NCBI RefSeq assembly: GCF_044763875.1
Contig: NZ_JBIWGZ010000008.1
Location: 1 to 64,000, forward strand
Length of the DNA: 64,000 bases
Direction of reading: 5' to 3'
Origin: Rummeliibacillus sp044763875
Lineage (GTDB): Bacteria > Bacillota > Bacilli > Bacillales_A > Planococcaceae
Shown here: positions 34,837-43,282 of the stretch, in pieces
How positions within the stretch are numbered: the stretch's first letter is position 1
How the letters are laid out: each line of letters begins with the position of its first letter
Made by a program: the position numbers and the translations under genes
The notes under the pieces: model-generated
Database searches by the model: none
What the model saw: only the letters and a program-made list of their open reading frames with translations
What the model was told of the DNA's origin: nothing

Positions 34837-34870
34837 AGAGCTACTTGCAAAATCCAAGTAGCTCTTTTTT
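34837..34870 (+). terminator. terminator of the 46-residue gene
   Basis: AAGAGCTACTTG/CAAGTAGCTCTT perfect 12-bp stem, then TTTT. Confidence 0.92.
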
Positions 34871-35074
34871 AAATTTCTCTCACAATTATTTAACATTCTT
34901 ATAACATTTAATACCTTTTCTACTATATTTCTCCCATTATTTAACCTTTTATTTCAACTATCTATTCATTCTCCTATGTAATGATTGTTATATACCATAA
35001 AATAACATACTTTAATAGAAAAATATAATTTATACTTATGTAACCTGAGGTATTTAGAGGAGGAATTTTTACGT

Positions 35075-36073
35075 ATGTTTTCGACAACAGCAATCGGAAT
35101 CGATCTTGGCACAGCCAATACGTTAGTATATACAAAAAGTAAAGGAATTATTTTAAATGAACCATCAGTTGTTGCGTTCAATATAAACACAAATGAAATC
35201 ATCGCTACTGGATTAGAAGCAAAAGAAATGGTTGGTAAAACACCAGTATCTATTAAAGCAATTCGTCCATTAAAAGACGGCGTTATCGCGGACTTTAATA
35301 TGACAACAGCAATGATTAAAGCTATGATGGAAAAAGCCTCAAAAAAAATGGGTTCTTCCTTACGCAAGCCTAATGTGGTCGTATGTACACCATCTGGCGC
35401 AACTTCTGTAGAGCGTCTTGCTATTCAAGACGCAGTTAAACAATGCGGTGCAAAAGAAGTTTACTTAATCGATGAACCTGTCGCTGCTGCAATCGGTGCA
35501 GAACTCCCTGTCAGTGATCCAATAGCAAGCGTTATCGTAGATATAGGTGGCGGTACAACAGAAGTCGGAATTATTTCTTTTGGAGGAATCGTTACTTCTA
35601 ATACAATGAAACTTGGTGGCGACCACATGAATGAAGAAATTATTCAATTCGCTCGTAAAGCATTTAACGTATTAATCGGTGAACCTACTGCTGAAAGAAT
35701 TAAACAAGAAATTGGCTATGCACTGATTGAGCATTCATCAGAAATATTGGAAGTTCGTGGGCGTGATATTGTTACTGGTCTGCCAAAAACAATTACAGTG
35801 TCTTCTCTTGAAATTCAGGATTGTCTAAAAGAAAATCTATTATCTATTTTAGAATTGATTGGTAGAACATTAGAAAGTTGCCCTCCAGAATTATCTGGTG
35901 ATATCGTAGATCGTGGTATAGTTCTAACTGGTGGTGGCTCTCTTTTAAAAGGTATGACAGAGTGGCTTTCAATTGAATTAGCGGTACCTGTACATTTAGC
36001 TCCTGACCCACTGGAATCAGTAGCAGTAGGTACAGGAAAAGCATTAGATACAATCCATTTACTAAAAAAATAA
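35075..36073 (+). CDS. mreBH: MreB-like actin, MreBH type
   Basis: A 332-residue bacterial actin that organises lateral wall synthesis and lytic enzymes beneath the membrane. Phosphate 1 motif IGIDLGTANTLVY, RPLKDGVIADF, phosphate 2 VDIGGGTTEVGIISFGG, and adenosine motif IVLTGGGSLLKG are complete. It starts with an MFS-x-T-x-IGIDLG sequence close to that of B. subtilis MreBH and lies outside an mreBCD operon, so MreBH is preferred over MreB or Mbl. GAGGAGG precedes the ATG. Confidence 0.9.
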   Translation: MFSTTAIGIDLGTANTLVYTKSKGIILNEPSVVAFNINTNEIIATGLEAKEMVGKTPVSIKAIRPLKDGVIADFNMTTAMIKAMMEKASKKMGSSLRKPNVVVCTPSGATSVERLAIQDAVKQCGAKEVYLIDEPVAAAIGAELPVSDPIASVIVDIGGGTTEVGIISFGGIVTSNTMKLGGDHMNEEIIQFARKAFNVLIGEPTAERIKQEIGYALIEHSSEILEVRGRDIVTGLPKTITVSSLEIQDCLKENLLSILELIGRTLESCPPELSGDIVDRGIVLTGGGSLLKGMTEWLSIELAVPVHLAPDPLESVAVGTGKALDTIHLLKK

Positions 36074-36153
36074 AAAATTCTATATTTTTGGTAATAGTTA
36101 TCTTACAATTAGTAATGTAAGGAAAGGGGAATTGGGAAAGGAGAAGTGATAGC

Positions 36154-36714
36154 GTGTCTATAATAAATGATATTCTTACATTCAATGAATCCTTTGTGAA
36201 TGAAAAAAGATATGAACCTTACATTACTAGTAAATATCCTGATAAACGTTTTGTAATTTTAACTTGTATGGATACCCGTCTGGTCGAATTACTACCTAAG
36301 GCGATGAATCTTCGTAATGGTGATGTGAAAATGATCAAGAGTGCTGGTGCAATTTTAAACCATCCATTCGGAGGAATTATGCGAAGTTTACTTGTTGCAA
36401 TTTATGAGTTACAAGCAGACGAAGTTTTTGTAGTAGGTCACTACGACTGCGGTATGAGTGCAGTTGATCCAAATAAAATGCTGCAAAATATGGTAGACCG
36501 TGGTATTAAACAAGAAACACTAGATGTACTTAATTATTCTGGAGTAGATTTAAATCAATGGTTACATGGTTTTGATGACGTACAATCTAACGTTCGTAAT
36601 AGTGTTGAAATGATCAAAAACCATCCATTAGTATTAGACTCTATTCCTGTTCATGGTTTAGTTATTGACCCAAAAACAGGTCATTTAGATGTCGTAGTAG
36701 ACGGTTCTAAATAA
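36154..36714 (+). CDS. beta-carbonic anhydrase (YtiB type)
   Basis: A 186-residue zinc enzyme interconverting CO2 and bicarbonate. The zinc ligands are visible as CMDTR (Cys about 33, with Asp-Arg pair) and GHYDCG (His and Cys about 88-92). RNGDVKMIKSAGA is the usual connecting piece. It resembles the shorter, plant-type-divergent YtiB group. The GTG start has AAAGGAG 10 nt upstream. Confidence 0.88.
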   Translation: MSIINDILTFNESFVNEKRYEPYITSKYPDKRFVILTCMDTRLVELLPKAMNLRNGDVKMIKSAGAILNHPFGGIMRSLLVAIYELQADEVFVVGHYDCGMSAVDPNKMLQNMVDRGIKQETLDVLNYSGVDLNQWLHGFDDVQSNVRNSVEMIKNHPLVLDSIPVHGLVIDPKTGHLDVVVDGSK

Positions 36715-36734
36715 TACAAGCTAGAATGCATGGC

Positions 36735-36774
36735 AAAAAGCGATTTTCTCAACTTACGGGAAAATCGCTTTTTA
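36735..36774 (+). terminator. terminator of the carbonic anhydrase gene
   Basis: AAAAAGCGATTTTC pairs with GGAAAATCGCTTTTT around a 9-nt loop. Confidence 0.9.
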
Positions 36775-36881
36775 ATTATTTATCGACATATTTCCTGGGA
36801 AATTCGACAACTTTTCTCCTACATTCCATTGAAGAATTTGCGAAAATTACTTCTCCATCTCCGCCAAGCGGCCTTTCCCTT

Positions 36882-37436
36882 TCAATAATCTTCCTCCATT
36901 AAAGCATATAAATAATGATCTTGCCATTTACCGTTAATATACAGCAACTTTCGTAATAACCCTTCTCTTATGAATCCTGCTTTCTCTAATACACGTACAG
37001 ACGCTACATTTTTTGGAGAAACATATGCTTCTAAACGATGTATACATAAATCTTCAAAAGCAAATTTTGAAACGAGTGAAAGTGCATCGGAAACGATTCC
37101 CTTTCCAGTATGCGCTTCATCCATTGAATAACCGACAAATGCACTTGAGAAAGGCAGACGTCTAATAGAATATACTGAAATATGCCCAATGATTTCAGTT
37201 GTTCCAGAAGAGAAAATACCAAAACTATACTCACGATTTGCATGCATCTGTCTAATAGATTCTTGAATTTTCTTCGATTGTACTTTTTCCGTGTAATATT
37301 CAGGCGGATGTAATGGCTCATGAATAGACCAGTAACGCATATTACGAGTAACCATTTCTGTATATGACATCACATCCGCCATTTCTAATGTACGTAAATA
37401 ACAACGCTGCCCCTCTAAAAAAACCATACTAACCAT
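36882..37436 (-). CDS. GNAT family N-acetyltransferase (RimJ/RimL type)
   Basis: A 184-residue acetyl-CoA-dependent acetyltransferase of the Acetyltransf_3 group. Signs are the opening LEGQRCYLRTLEMADV, the acetyl-CoA-binding loop around EAHTGKGIVSDALSL (about 105-118), and LHRLEAYVSPKNVASVRVLEKAGF, the classical RimJ C-terminal motif with CIHRLEAYV. The target is unknown; relatives acetylate ribosomal-protein N-termini or small amines. The ATG at 37436 follows AAAGGG; a GTG two codons earlier and ATG three codons later are alternatives. Confidence 0.88.
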   Translation of the reverse strand: MVSMVFLEGQRCYLRTLEMADVMSYTEMVTRNMRYWSIHEPLHPPEYYTEKVQSKKIQESIRQMHANREYSFGIFSSGTTEIIGHISVYSIRRLPFSSAFVGYSMDEAHTGKGIVSDALSLVSKFAFEDLCIHRLEAYVSPKNVASVRVLEKAGFIREGLLRKLLYINGKWQDHYLYALMEEDY

Positions 37437-37502
37437 ACCCACCCTTTGTGATAGCTTGTGAAGCTATTTGAGTTACTTCATACAGCTAAATGATGTTTAT
37501 TA

Positions 37503-38273
37503 TTACACTTCTTGTGTTATAGCCTCAGCAGGATCTGTAACTTGTAAACCGCGACGTTCACATTCTTTTTTTACATGTTTAATCGTTTCCTTTAACACTT
37601 GAATACGCGCATATTTTTTATCATTGCCTTCTATTAAGATCCAAGGTGCATTTTTTTTATCTGTTTTGTCAAACATATCATTAGCTGCTTCAATATAAAG
37701 TGGCCATTTATCTCTATTACGCCAATCTTCATCTGTCAGTTTCCACATTTTATATGGATCTTCTTGACGTTCTTTAAATCGATTTAACTGTTCCTCATTT
37801 GAAACATGAATCCAAAACTTCATCAGGATGAAATTATCATCCGTTAATAATTTCTCGAATTGATTGATTTCTTCGTAAGCACGTCCCCATTCAACCTTAG
37901 AAGCAAATCCCTCAATACGTTCTACAAGAACCCTTCCATACCATGTGCGGTCAAAAATTCCGATTTGGCCACGAGCAGGCAGTCGTTTCCAAAAACGATA
38001 TAGGTGATTATATTTTAATTCATCTTGAGTTGGGGCAGCAATTGGATGTACCACATATCCACGTGGATCTAAACGTTGCGTTAAACGTTTTATAGCCCCA
38101 CCTTTTCCCGCTGCATCCATACCTTCAAACCCAATGATTAAGCCAATATTATGATTAAATAAGAATTGCTGAATGTTGAGCATTTCGAATTGTAGCTCTT
38201 TTAACTCTTTTTTGTAGGAAATCTTTTCATCTAACTGTTGGTCTATATTCATATTTTCTATGCGCTTGGTCAT
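37503..38273 (-). CDS. polyphosphate kinase 2 family protein
   Basis: A 256-residue PPK2 enzyme that transfers phosphate between polyphosphate and nucleotides. Walker A GMDAAGKGGAIKRL (about 60), the lid-region RGQIGIFDRTWYGRVLVER with Walker B Asp, and late KYARIQVLKETI are typical. Single-domain class. The ATG at 38273 has GGGAG 9 nt before it; an earlier ATG lacks a site. Whether it prefers AMP, ADP or GDP is not readable. Confidence 0.88.
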   Translation of the reverse strand: MTKRIENMNIDQQLDEKISYKKELKELQFEMLNIQQFLFNHNIGLIIGFEGMDAAGKGGAIKRLTQRLDPRGYVVHPIAAPTQDELKYNHLYRFWKRLPARGQIGIFDRTWYGRVLVERIEGFASKVEWGRAYEEINQFEKLLTDDNFILMKFWIHVSNEEQLNRFKERQEDPYKMWKLTDEDWRNRDKWPLYIEAANDMFDKTDKKNAPWILIEGNDKKYARIQVLKETIKHVKKECERRGLQVTDPAEAITQEV

Positions 38274-38462
38274 CTTTATCTGCTCCCTTTTTTCTTCCAT
38301 ATTACTATATTACTGCAAAGTTCACTAAAATGGTATTTGTTGTTAGAGCAAAACGATTGTATACTTAAGGATGACTGATTTTATATAATGATTTTAGTTT
38401 TTAACAACTTGTAATCGATCATTAGATTTGTTTAGAAATCTAATCTAAAGGAGGAGATTTTA

Positions 38463-39191
38463 TTGGGCAGACTGTTAGTCGTTACAATTGTTTACATCGC
38501 AATGATTGTATTTAGTACAGCTGCTAATATAATTCCACTAAATGGTCATACAACAAGTGAAATCTCCAACAGCTATACTGTCCTATTTAGTCCAGCAGGG
38601 TATGTTTATATTATTAGGGTATTTATTTATATTATTTTGGCTTATTGGATTTATCTATTATGGAAAAATCGCCATAATGAATATCATATTAGTTTAATGC
38701 AAATAGTCTTATTTGTAGCTAGTTCGTTATTTAATATGTTATGGATTTACTTGTGGCATTATGAATATTTCACATGGTCAATTGTGGCAATCATTTTAAT
38801 GCTCCTGTCATTAACAGGTTTGTATTTTACATATCCTGCTTGGCATCGTTCATGGGGCGGACGATTACCAATTTCGATGTATCTTGCTTGGGTTAGTATT
38901 GTAACCTTTATGAATATTGCCTTTCTATTTACTCATAATCATTGGAACGTCTTAGGGCTTAGTGATCCACTATGGGCCGTTATTATGCTTACATGTGGAA
39001 CAGCGATTGCATTGCATTTACGATTCCATTATGATGATATACTATTCCCTATCGTTTATATTTGGGCTTATATTGGAATTGCATTTAAAAATGGCTTTGA
39101 AGAATTGCTTGTTACGACTGCAGCTCTTTTCTTGAGTGGTGTATTAGTGGTCGGTATTATTTTTATAAAAAAACAAAAGCCCTCTGAATAA
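38463..39191 (+). CDS. TspO/MBR-like tryptophan-rich membrane protein
   Basis: A 242-residue protein with about seven membrane segments. The pattern TAANIIPLNG followed by a gap and FSPAGYVYIIRVFIYIILAYWIYL resembles the tryptophan-rich sensory (TspO/MBR) family, longer than classical five-helix TspO (about 160 residues). The protein is rich in Trp, Tyr and Phe. The TTG start has AAAGGAGGAG upstream. Family members bind porphyrins; role here is not known. Confidence 0.6.
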   Translation: MGRLLVVTIVYIAMIVFSTAANIIPLNGHTTSEISNSYTVLFSPAGYVYIIRVFIYIILAYWIYLLWKNRHNEYHISLMQIVLFVASSLFNMLWIYLWHYEYFTWSIVAIILMLLSLTGLYFTYPAWHRSWGGRLPISMYLAWVSIVTFMNIAFLFTHNHWNVLGLSDPLWAVIMLTCGTAIALHLRFHYDDILFPIVYIWAYIGIAFKNGFEELLVTTAALFLSGVLVVGIIFIKKQKPSE

Positions 39192-39212
39192 TTACGTTCA
39201 GAGAGCTTCCCG

Positions 39213-39240
39213 CACCCTGCTAATTAGCAGGGTGTTTTTT
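39213..39240. terminator. terminator between the TspO-like gene and map
   Basis: CACCCTGC/GCAGGGTG stem, 6-nt loop, then TTTTTT. A second weaker stem (TCTGAA/TTCAGA) lies just before, at 39183-39202. Confidence 0.9.
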
Positions 39241-39991
39241 AATCAATTTTTGTTGTAATAATTGGTTCACCATTAGTTACAATGATTGTATGTTCAAGTT
39301 GTGCTACAAGTGATTTATCTGGAGTGATAAAAGTCCAGCCATCACCTGCTTCTACAATGTGTTCTGCTTTTTGTGAGATAAATGGTTCTACTGCTAAAAC
39401 CATTCCTTCTTTAAGAATTGTACGTTCCCAGGCATCGAAATAATTTAATACGTATTGTGGTTCTTCATGTAGTGAACGGCCAACACCATGTCCAGTTAAG
39501 TTCATAATCACCGCTAAGCCATGATCATGTGCTTCACGTTCTACAGCTTTACCGATTTGGTTTAGACGAGAACCTGCTTTTACTTTTGTCATCGCACGGT
39601 CAAATGCACTTTGAGCGACGTCACAGATTTTTTGAACTTCCGGTAAATCAACTTCTCCTACGATAAATGAAATACCCGTATCTGCATAATAACCGTCAAC
39701 ATGACCTGATACATCAATGTTAATCAAGTCACCTGCTTTTAGTTTATGAAGATTTGGAATACCATGTGCAACTTGTTCATTTACACTGATACAAGTGTAT
39801 CCTGGAAAATCATATTCTGCTTTAGGCCCTGATACAGCACCTTTTTCTTCAAATAGGCGACCAGCTAGGTCATCTAATTCTTTAGTAGTTACACCTGGTT
39901 TTGTTGCGGCTTTCATTGCATCTCGAATTTCAGCCATTGCACGACCAGCTTTCAATAAAGCATCTATTTCTGCTTGCGTTTTTGCAATCAT
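39239..39991 (-). CDS. map: type I methionine aminopeptidase
   Basis: A 250-residue enzyme removing N-terminal Met from nascent proteins. The conserved metal ligands are recognisable: Asp pair in INIDVSGHVDGYYADTGISF, His in NLTGHGVGRSLHEEP, Glu in AVEPFIS and near the C-terminal LEHTIIVTNGEP. It resembles the stand-alone YflG (MapB) rather than the ribosomal-cluster copy. The ATG follows GAAGGGATCG. Apparently monocistronic. Confidence 0.94.
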   Translation of the reverse strand: MIAKTQAEIDALLKAGRAMAEIRDAMKAATKPGVTTKELDDLAGRLFEEKGAVSGPKAEYDFPGYTCISVNEQVAHGIPNLHKLKAGDLINIDVSGHVDGYYADTGISFIVGEVDLPEVQKICDVAQSAFDRAMTKVKAGSRLNQIGKAVEREAHDHGLAVIMNLTGHGVGRSLHEEPQYVLNYFDAWERTILKEGMVLAVEPFISQKAEHIVEAGDGWTFITPDKSLVAQLEHTIIVTNGEPIITTKID

Positions 39992-40199
39992 TTCTAACGA
40001 TCCCTTCTAATTAAATATCTACACTTAACTATACCACAATTTTACGTTAAGCCGTTCTTATAAAACCTTTGCTTACGGACTCTATTGCTATCATATTATA
40101 CTTTTTGAAAATGTTTACGATTACCATATTAATTAGAGATTTAATAATATACTTATGACTTTGTGACTCAGAATTTATTCTTAAAAAAGTTTTATGAAA

Positions 40200-40232
40200 A
40201 AGTCTAGCCCCCATATTTTGGTGGCTAGACTT
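40200..40232 (-). terminator. terminator of thiT
   Basis: AAGTCTAGCC/GGCTAGACTT stem, 12-nt loop; on the minus strand followed by TTTTTCATAAAAC. Confidence 0.9.
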
Positions 40233-40238
40233 GTAGTT

Positions 40239-40799
40239 CTATCGTTTTTGTTCTAATAATCGAGGTGCAGATGTAAATAGAAGTGCTGCAACAATAATCG
40301 TTAAAATAATTGCTGGAATCATATATGAACCGTTATAGATAATGGAATACCAATAGACATTTTGTTTGCCAGCATACTCTGCAAAAAAGATGATACCTGA
40401 TACAGTATGTGCAATATAACGTAACATTCCCCCGATAAATGTTCCAATTGCAATATATGCTACCATTTGCTTTTTGCTTTCCTTTTTGCTTGCATTGATT
40501 ATTCTATTTCTCATCACTCCTGCTAAACCAACTGCAGTAAAGGCAAAGAAATAATCAATAAAACCTTGTAGAGGTGTTAAAATATAGCCCCCCATTATTG
40601 CTTGTAATCCTCCCACTAGAAGTCCTGTTATAAGACCTGCTATTGTACCCCAACGAAATGCCATCAACACAATTGGCACCATTACAAGGCTAATGGAACC
40701 ACCTTGTGGCCATAGTTTAAAGGATACTTGGTCTAAAACTAGACCGATTGCTGCAAAAATAGCAATCTCAACCATCATTAATAATCTTTTGTTGTTCAA
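40239..40799 (-). CDS. thiT: energy-coupled thiamine transporter ThiT
   Basis: A 186-residue ECF S component with six membrane segments that binds thiamine and works with shared EcfAA'T. Hallmarks are KLWPQGGSISLVMVPI near the N-terminus and the aromatic/His residues in YIAHTVSGIIFFAEYA (about 130-145) that form the thiamine pocket. The TTG start is 9 nt after AGGAGG. A TPP riboswitch with a terminator lies directly upstream, in accord with the function. No ECF ATPase genes are nearby. Confidence 0.95.
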   Translation of the reverse strand: MNNKRLLMMVEIAIFAAIGLVLDQVSFKLWPQGGSISLVMVPIVLMAFRWGTIAGLITGLLVGGLQAIMGGYILTPLQGFIDYFFAFTAVGLAGVMRNRIINASKKESKKQMVAYIAIGTFIGGMLRYIAHTVSGIIFFAEYAGKQNVYWYSIIYNGSYMIPAIILTIIVAALLFTSAPRLLEQKR

Positions 40800-40883
40800 T
40801 TTTCAAATCCTCCTTAGTCCCGATGTAGATCACATAAGCCCCAAAGCCTATTCTAGGAAACTTTCCATTAGAGATTTCACCAT

Positions 40884-40915
40884 AAAAAAACGACATCAGG
40901 ATAGCCCTGACATCG
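40884..40915 (-). terminator. riboswitch expression-platform terminator
   Basis: CGATGTCAGG/CCTGATGTCG stem with a 5-nt loop followed by TTTTTTT on the minus strand, 18 nt after the aptamer. It would form when TPP is bound and stop transcription before thiT. Confidence 0.92.
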
Positions 40916-40932
40916 AAATAAGTCGGTTTCTA

Positions 40933-41024
40933 TCCACATTCCTACGCAAGTATTAACTCACAGGTTCAAAGGGTTAGAACTTCGGGTTCACTCTCAGCCG
41001 TCCATTACGGCTCCCCTTGTGGTC
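40933..41024 (-). promoter_or_regulatory. TPP (THI element) riboswitch upstream of thiT
   Basis: On the minus strand the order is CCACAAGGGGAGC, GGCTGAGAGTGAAC, CCCTTTGAACCTGTGAGTTA, TACTTGCGTAGGAATGTGG. All conserved pieces of the TPP aptamer, including the CTGAGA pyrimidine pocket and ACCTG, are present. The outer P1 helix pairs CCACA with TGTGG. Confidence 0.97.
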
Positions 41025-41308
41025 GATACATCATTAAATTTTATTGAACACATTTATTTTACTTAACTAAATATTGTATTTCAATGTTAGTTGCCCAAAA
41101 AATTAGATAATCAGTTTATCTGTAAAAAGATATTGCATTTTTATATTCGACACATTAAAGATGGAAAGAAGTACTTTAAGGGATTGATTTTAAAAATTTT
41201 ACTATGATTAATGTTTAAATATTGATTTAAAACGCTAAAATAAATGAAGTATAACTCGAATCTTTTGCCCATTATTATGCGTATGTATAATAAATGGAGG
41301 TGTCATTA

Positions 41309-41665
41309 TTGGATAATAATCGCATACTGTCAGCCCTTTGTTATTTTAGTATATTTTTTGCCGGATTTATATTACCATTAATCGTCTATTTTGTATCTAC
41401 AGATCAAGATGTAAAAAGGCATGCAAAACGTGCATTTATCTCTCATCTACTGCTAATTATTCCTACTATTTTTGGAGTAATTATATTTATTGCTACCATA
41501 GCGGCAAGCCCTTTCAGCTATGAAATGAACATTATGAATGAATCATCTGGTAACGGTACATTCTTAGTAATCTTATGGTTTGTTTTTGTGATTGTAGAAG
41601 TAATAATATCACTTGTAGTTTTTATCTGGAATATTATTCAAGGAATTAAAGTACTTAGAGCTTAA
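41309..41665 (+). CDS. DUF4870 domain membrane protein
   Basis: A 118-residue protein with three membrane segments. The family signs are NRILSALCYFSIFFAGFILPLIVYF and the cytosolic loop VKRHAKRAFISHLL, followed by two helices ending in IIQGIKVLRA. Unknown function. The TTG at 41309 with GGAGGTG 6 nt upstream is preferred over the ATG that is part of that site. Confidence 0.8.
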   Translation: MDNNRILSALCYFSIFFAGFILPLIVYFVSTDQDVKRHAKRAFISHLLLIIPTIFGVIIFIATIAASPFSYEMNIMNESSGNGTFLVILWFVFVIVEVIISLVVFIWNIIQGIKVLRA

Positions 41666-41725
41666 GAGTACAATTTTATGGGTATAGTCTGAAATAGAAA
41701 AGTTTCTGGAATGGAGTGCTACTAT

Positions 41726-41836
41726 ATGCAAGTACGAAAAGTTGTAAAAGCAGCTATTAAGTTAGCTCCAATTGTTTATCCAATCATCATTAAAGCAATT
41801 GATGCTAAAAAGAAGAAGACTCCTATAAAGAAATAA
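41726..41836 (+). CDS. small basic protein, 36 residues
   Basis: A short frame with GGAG 9 nt before its ATG. It encodes an amphipathic/hydrophobic core (VKAAIKLAPIVYPIIIKAID) and a lysine-rich C-terminus (KKKKTPIKK). The next element is a terminator. I do not recognise the family; such short basic proteins beside DUF4870 genes are common in Bacilli, but the function is not known. Confidence 0.65.
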   Translation: MQVRKVVKAAIKLAPIVYPIIIKAIDAKKKKTPIKK

Positions 41837-41846
41837 TTTGATGATG

Positions 41847-41884
41847 AATCGCCCTGGGGTTGTGATCCTTGAGGCGATTTTTTA
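41847..41884 (+). terminator. terminator after the 36-residue gene
   Basis: AATCGCC/GGCGATT stem with a loop that holds a second small stem, then TTTTT. Confidence 0.8.
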
Positions 41885-41986
41885 GTTTTTCAGTACCACT
41901 TAGAGTTTCTTTAGCACCTCTCAGCGTTATTATCATAATTAGTTGGTAAGATTCTTCTACTTTCATTCAAATAACCTTTAAAGAAT

Positions 41987-42021
41987 AAAAACTCCGCTCA
42001 TTTCATTGTGAGCGGAGTTTT
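41987..42021 (-). terminator. terminator of the second M29 aminopeptidase
   Basis: AAAACTCCGCTCA/TGAGCGGAGTTTT perfect 13-bp stem with a short loop, just after the stop codon. Confidence 0.92.
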
Positions 42022-42031
42022 AGATTGTTGT

Positions 42032-43264
42032 TTAAAATGCCCAACTACCTTTACGGAAGATTGGTTCTACTGTTCCATCTGGTAAGATACCATCTATGTC
42101 CATTTCGCCGCTGCCGACCATGAAGTCTTCGTGTGTAATGGATGTGTTGATGCCTTTTTCTTCAAGTTGTTCTCTTGTAAGTGTACTGCCACCTTCGTAG
42201 CATGTTGGGTACGCTTCTCCAATTGCTAAGTGATTGGATGCATTTTCATCGAACAAAGTATTGTAATATAAAATATTAGAAGCTGAAATTGGTGATTCGT
42301 GCGGTACTAATGCTACTTCACCAAGATATTGAGACCCTTCATCAGCTTTTGTTAGTTCTTGCAGCAATTCTGCACCTACACCTGCTTCAGTTTGAACGAT
42401 TTTACCATTTTCGAATGTGATTTTGAATTGATCGATAATATTACCTTGGAACACCAATGGTTTTGTGTTTGAAACATAACCATTTACGCCATATTTTGAA
42501 GGCATTGTATAAACTTCTTCAGTAGGCATATTCGCAACAAATGAAGTACCATCTGGAGTATAGCTAGCACCTGTACACCAGATGTGCTTATCTGGTAATT
42601 CAATTGTTAGGTTTGTACCTGGTGCTGTGTAATGTAATTTTGCATAGCGTTTTTTGTTTAGTAGGTTAGCACGTGTATCTAAGTTTTTCAAATGTTGGTC
42701 CCAGTTATCAATGACATTCCCTTCACCGATATGTACCGTTTTGAAGATAGCTTCCCATAATGCAGGTACTTGTTCTTCTTCTTTCAAATTAGGAAATACT
42801 TTAGCAGCCCATTTTTTTGAAGGAACCGCAATGATTGACCATGCAATTTTATCGTTCATAACAGCATCACGATAATTTTCTAAAGCTTTTCCAGAGGCCT
42901 TTTGATGAGCTGATAATTTTTCTACAGGAACACCTGTTAAATTATCTGGATCTGCAGCATCAATCCATAGTAATGCACCTTTACGTTCGATGAGTTCATC
43001 ACGTTGTTCACTAATCCAACGGGGAAATTTTGCAAATTCATCGTCTGGTGCATGATCAAAATAAGCACGATTGATTACATCATCAGAGAAATTTACTGTT
43101 ACACGACTAGCGCCTGCTTCATATGCTTTTTTTACAACTAGACGTGTAAATTCAATAGTATCTGTCGTTGTATTGATCAATAAAGTTTGGCCTTTTCGCA
43201 CATTAGCTCCAACTTTTACTGCTAACTCAGCAAATTGTTCTAGCTTTTCTTTAAATGTCATCAT
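42032..43264 (-). CDS. M29 family aminopeptidase, second copy
   Basis: A 410-residue paralogue of the protein at 33278-34510, of the same length and with the same ending motif (VGSGEMDIDGI, then FRKGSWAF). The metal-binding regions LGEVALVPHESPIS and FDENASNHLAIG are intact. It lies 18 nt after a DEAD-box helicase gene and may be co-transcribed with it. GAGG is 6 nt before the first of two tandem ATGs. The two copies differ throughout, so this is an old duplication. Confidence 0.92.
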   Translation of the reverse strand: MMTFKEKLEQFAELAVKVGANVRKGQTLLINTTTDTIEFTRLVVKKAYEAGASRVTVNFSDDVINRAYFDHAPDDEFAKFPRWISEQRDELIERKGALLWIDAADPDNLTGVPVEKLSAHQKASGKALENYRDAVMNDKIAWSIIAVPSKKWAAKVFPNLKEEEQVPALWEAIFKTVHIGEGNVIDNWDQHLKNLDTRANLLNKKRYAKLHYTAPGTNLTIELPDKHIWCTGASYTPDGTSFVANMPTEEVYTMPSKYGVNGYVSNTKPLVFQGNIIDQFKITFENGKIVQTEAGVGAELLQELTKADEGSQYLGEVALVPHESPISASNILYYNTLFDENASNHLAIGEAYPTCYEGGSTLTREQLEEKGINTSITHEDFMVGSGEMDIDGILPDGTVEPIFRKGSWAF

Positions 43265-43282
43265 TAATTACCTCGCTTCTAA

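Noticed and set aside
35075..36073. MreB or Mbl
   Set aside because: The N-terminus and solo position without mreCD fit MreBH better, though the three are close.
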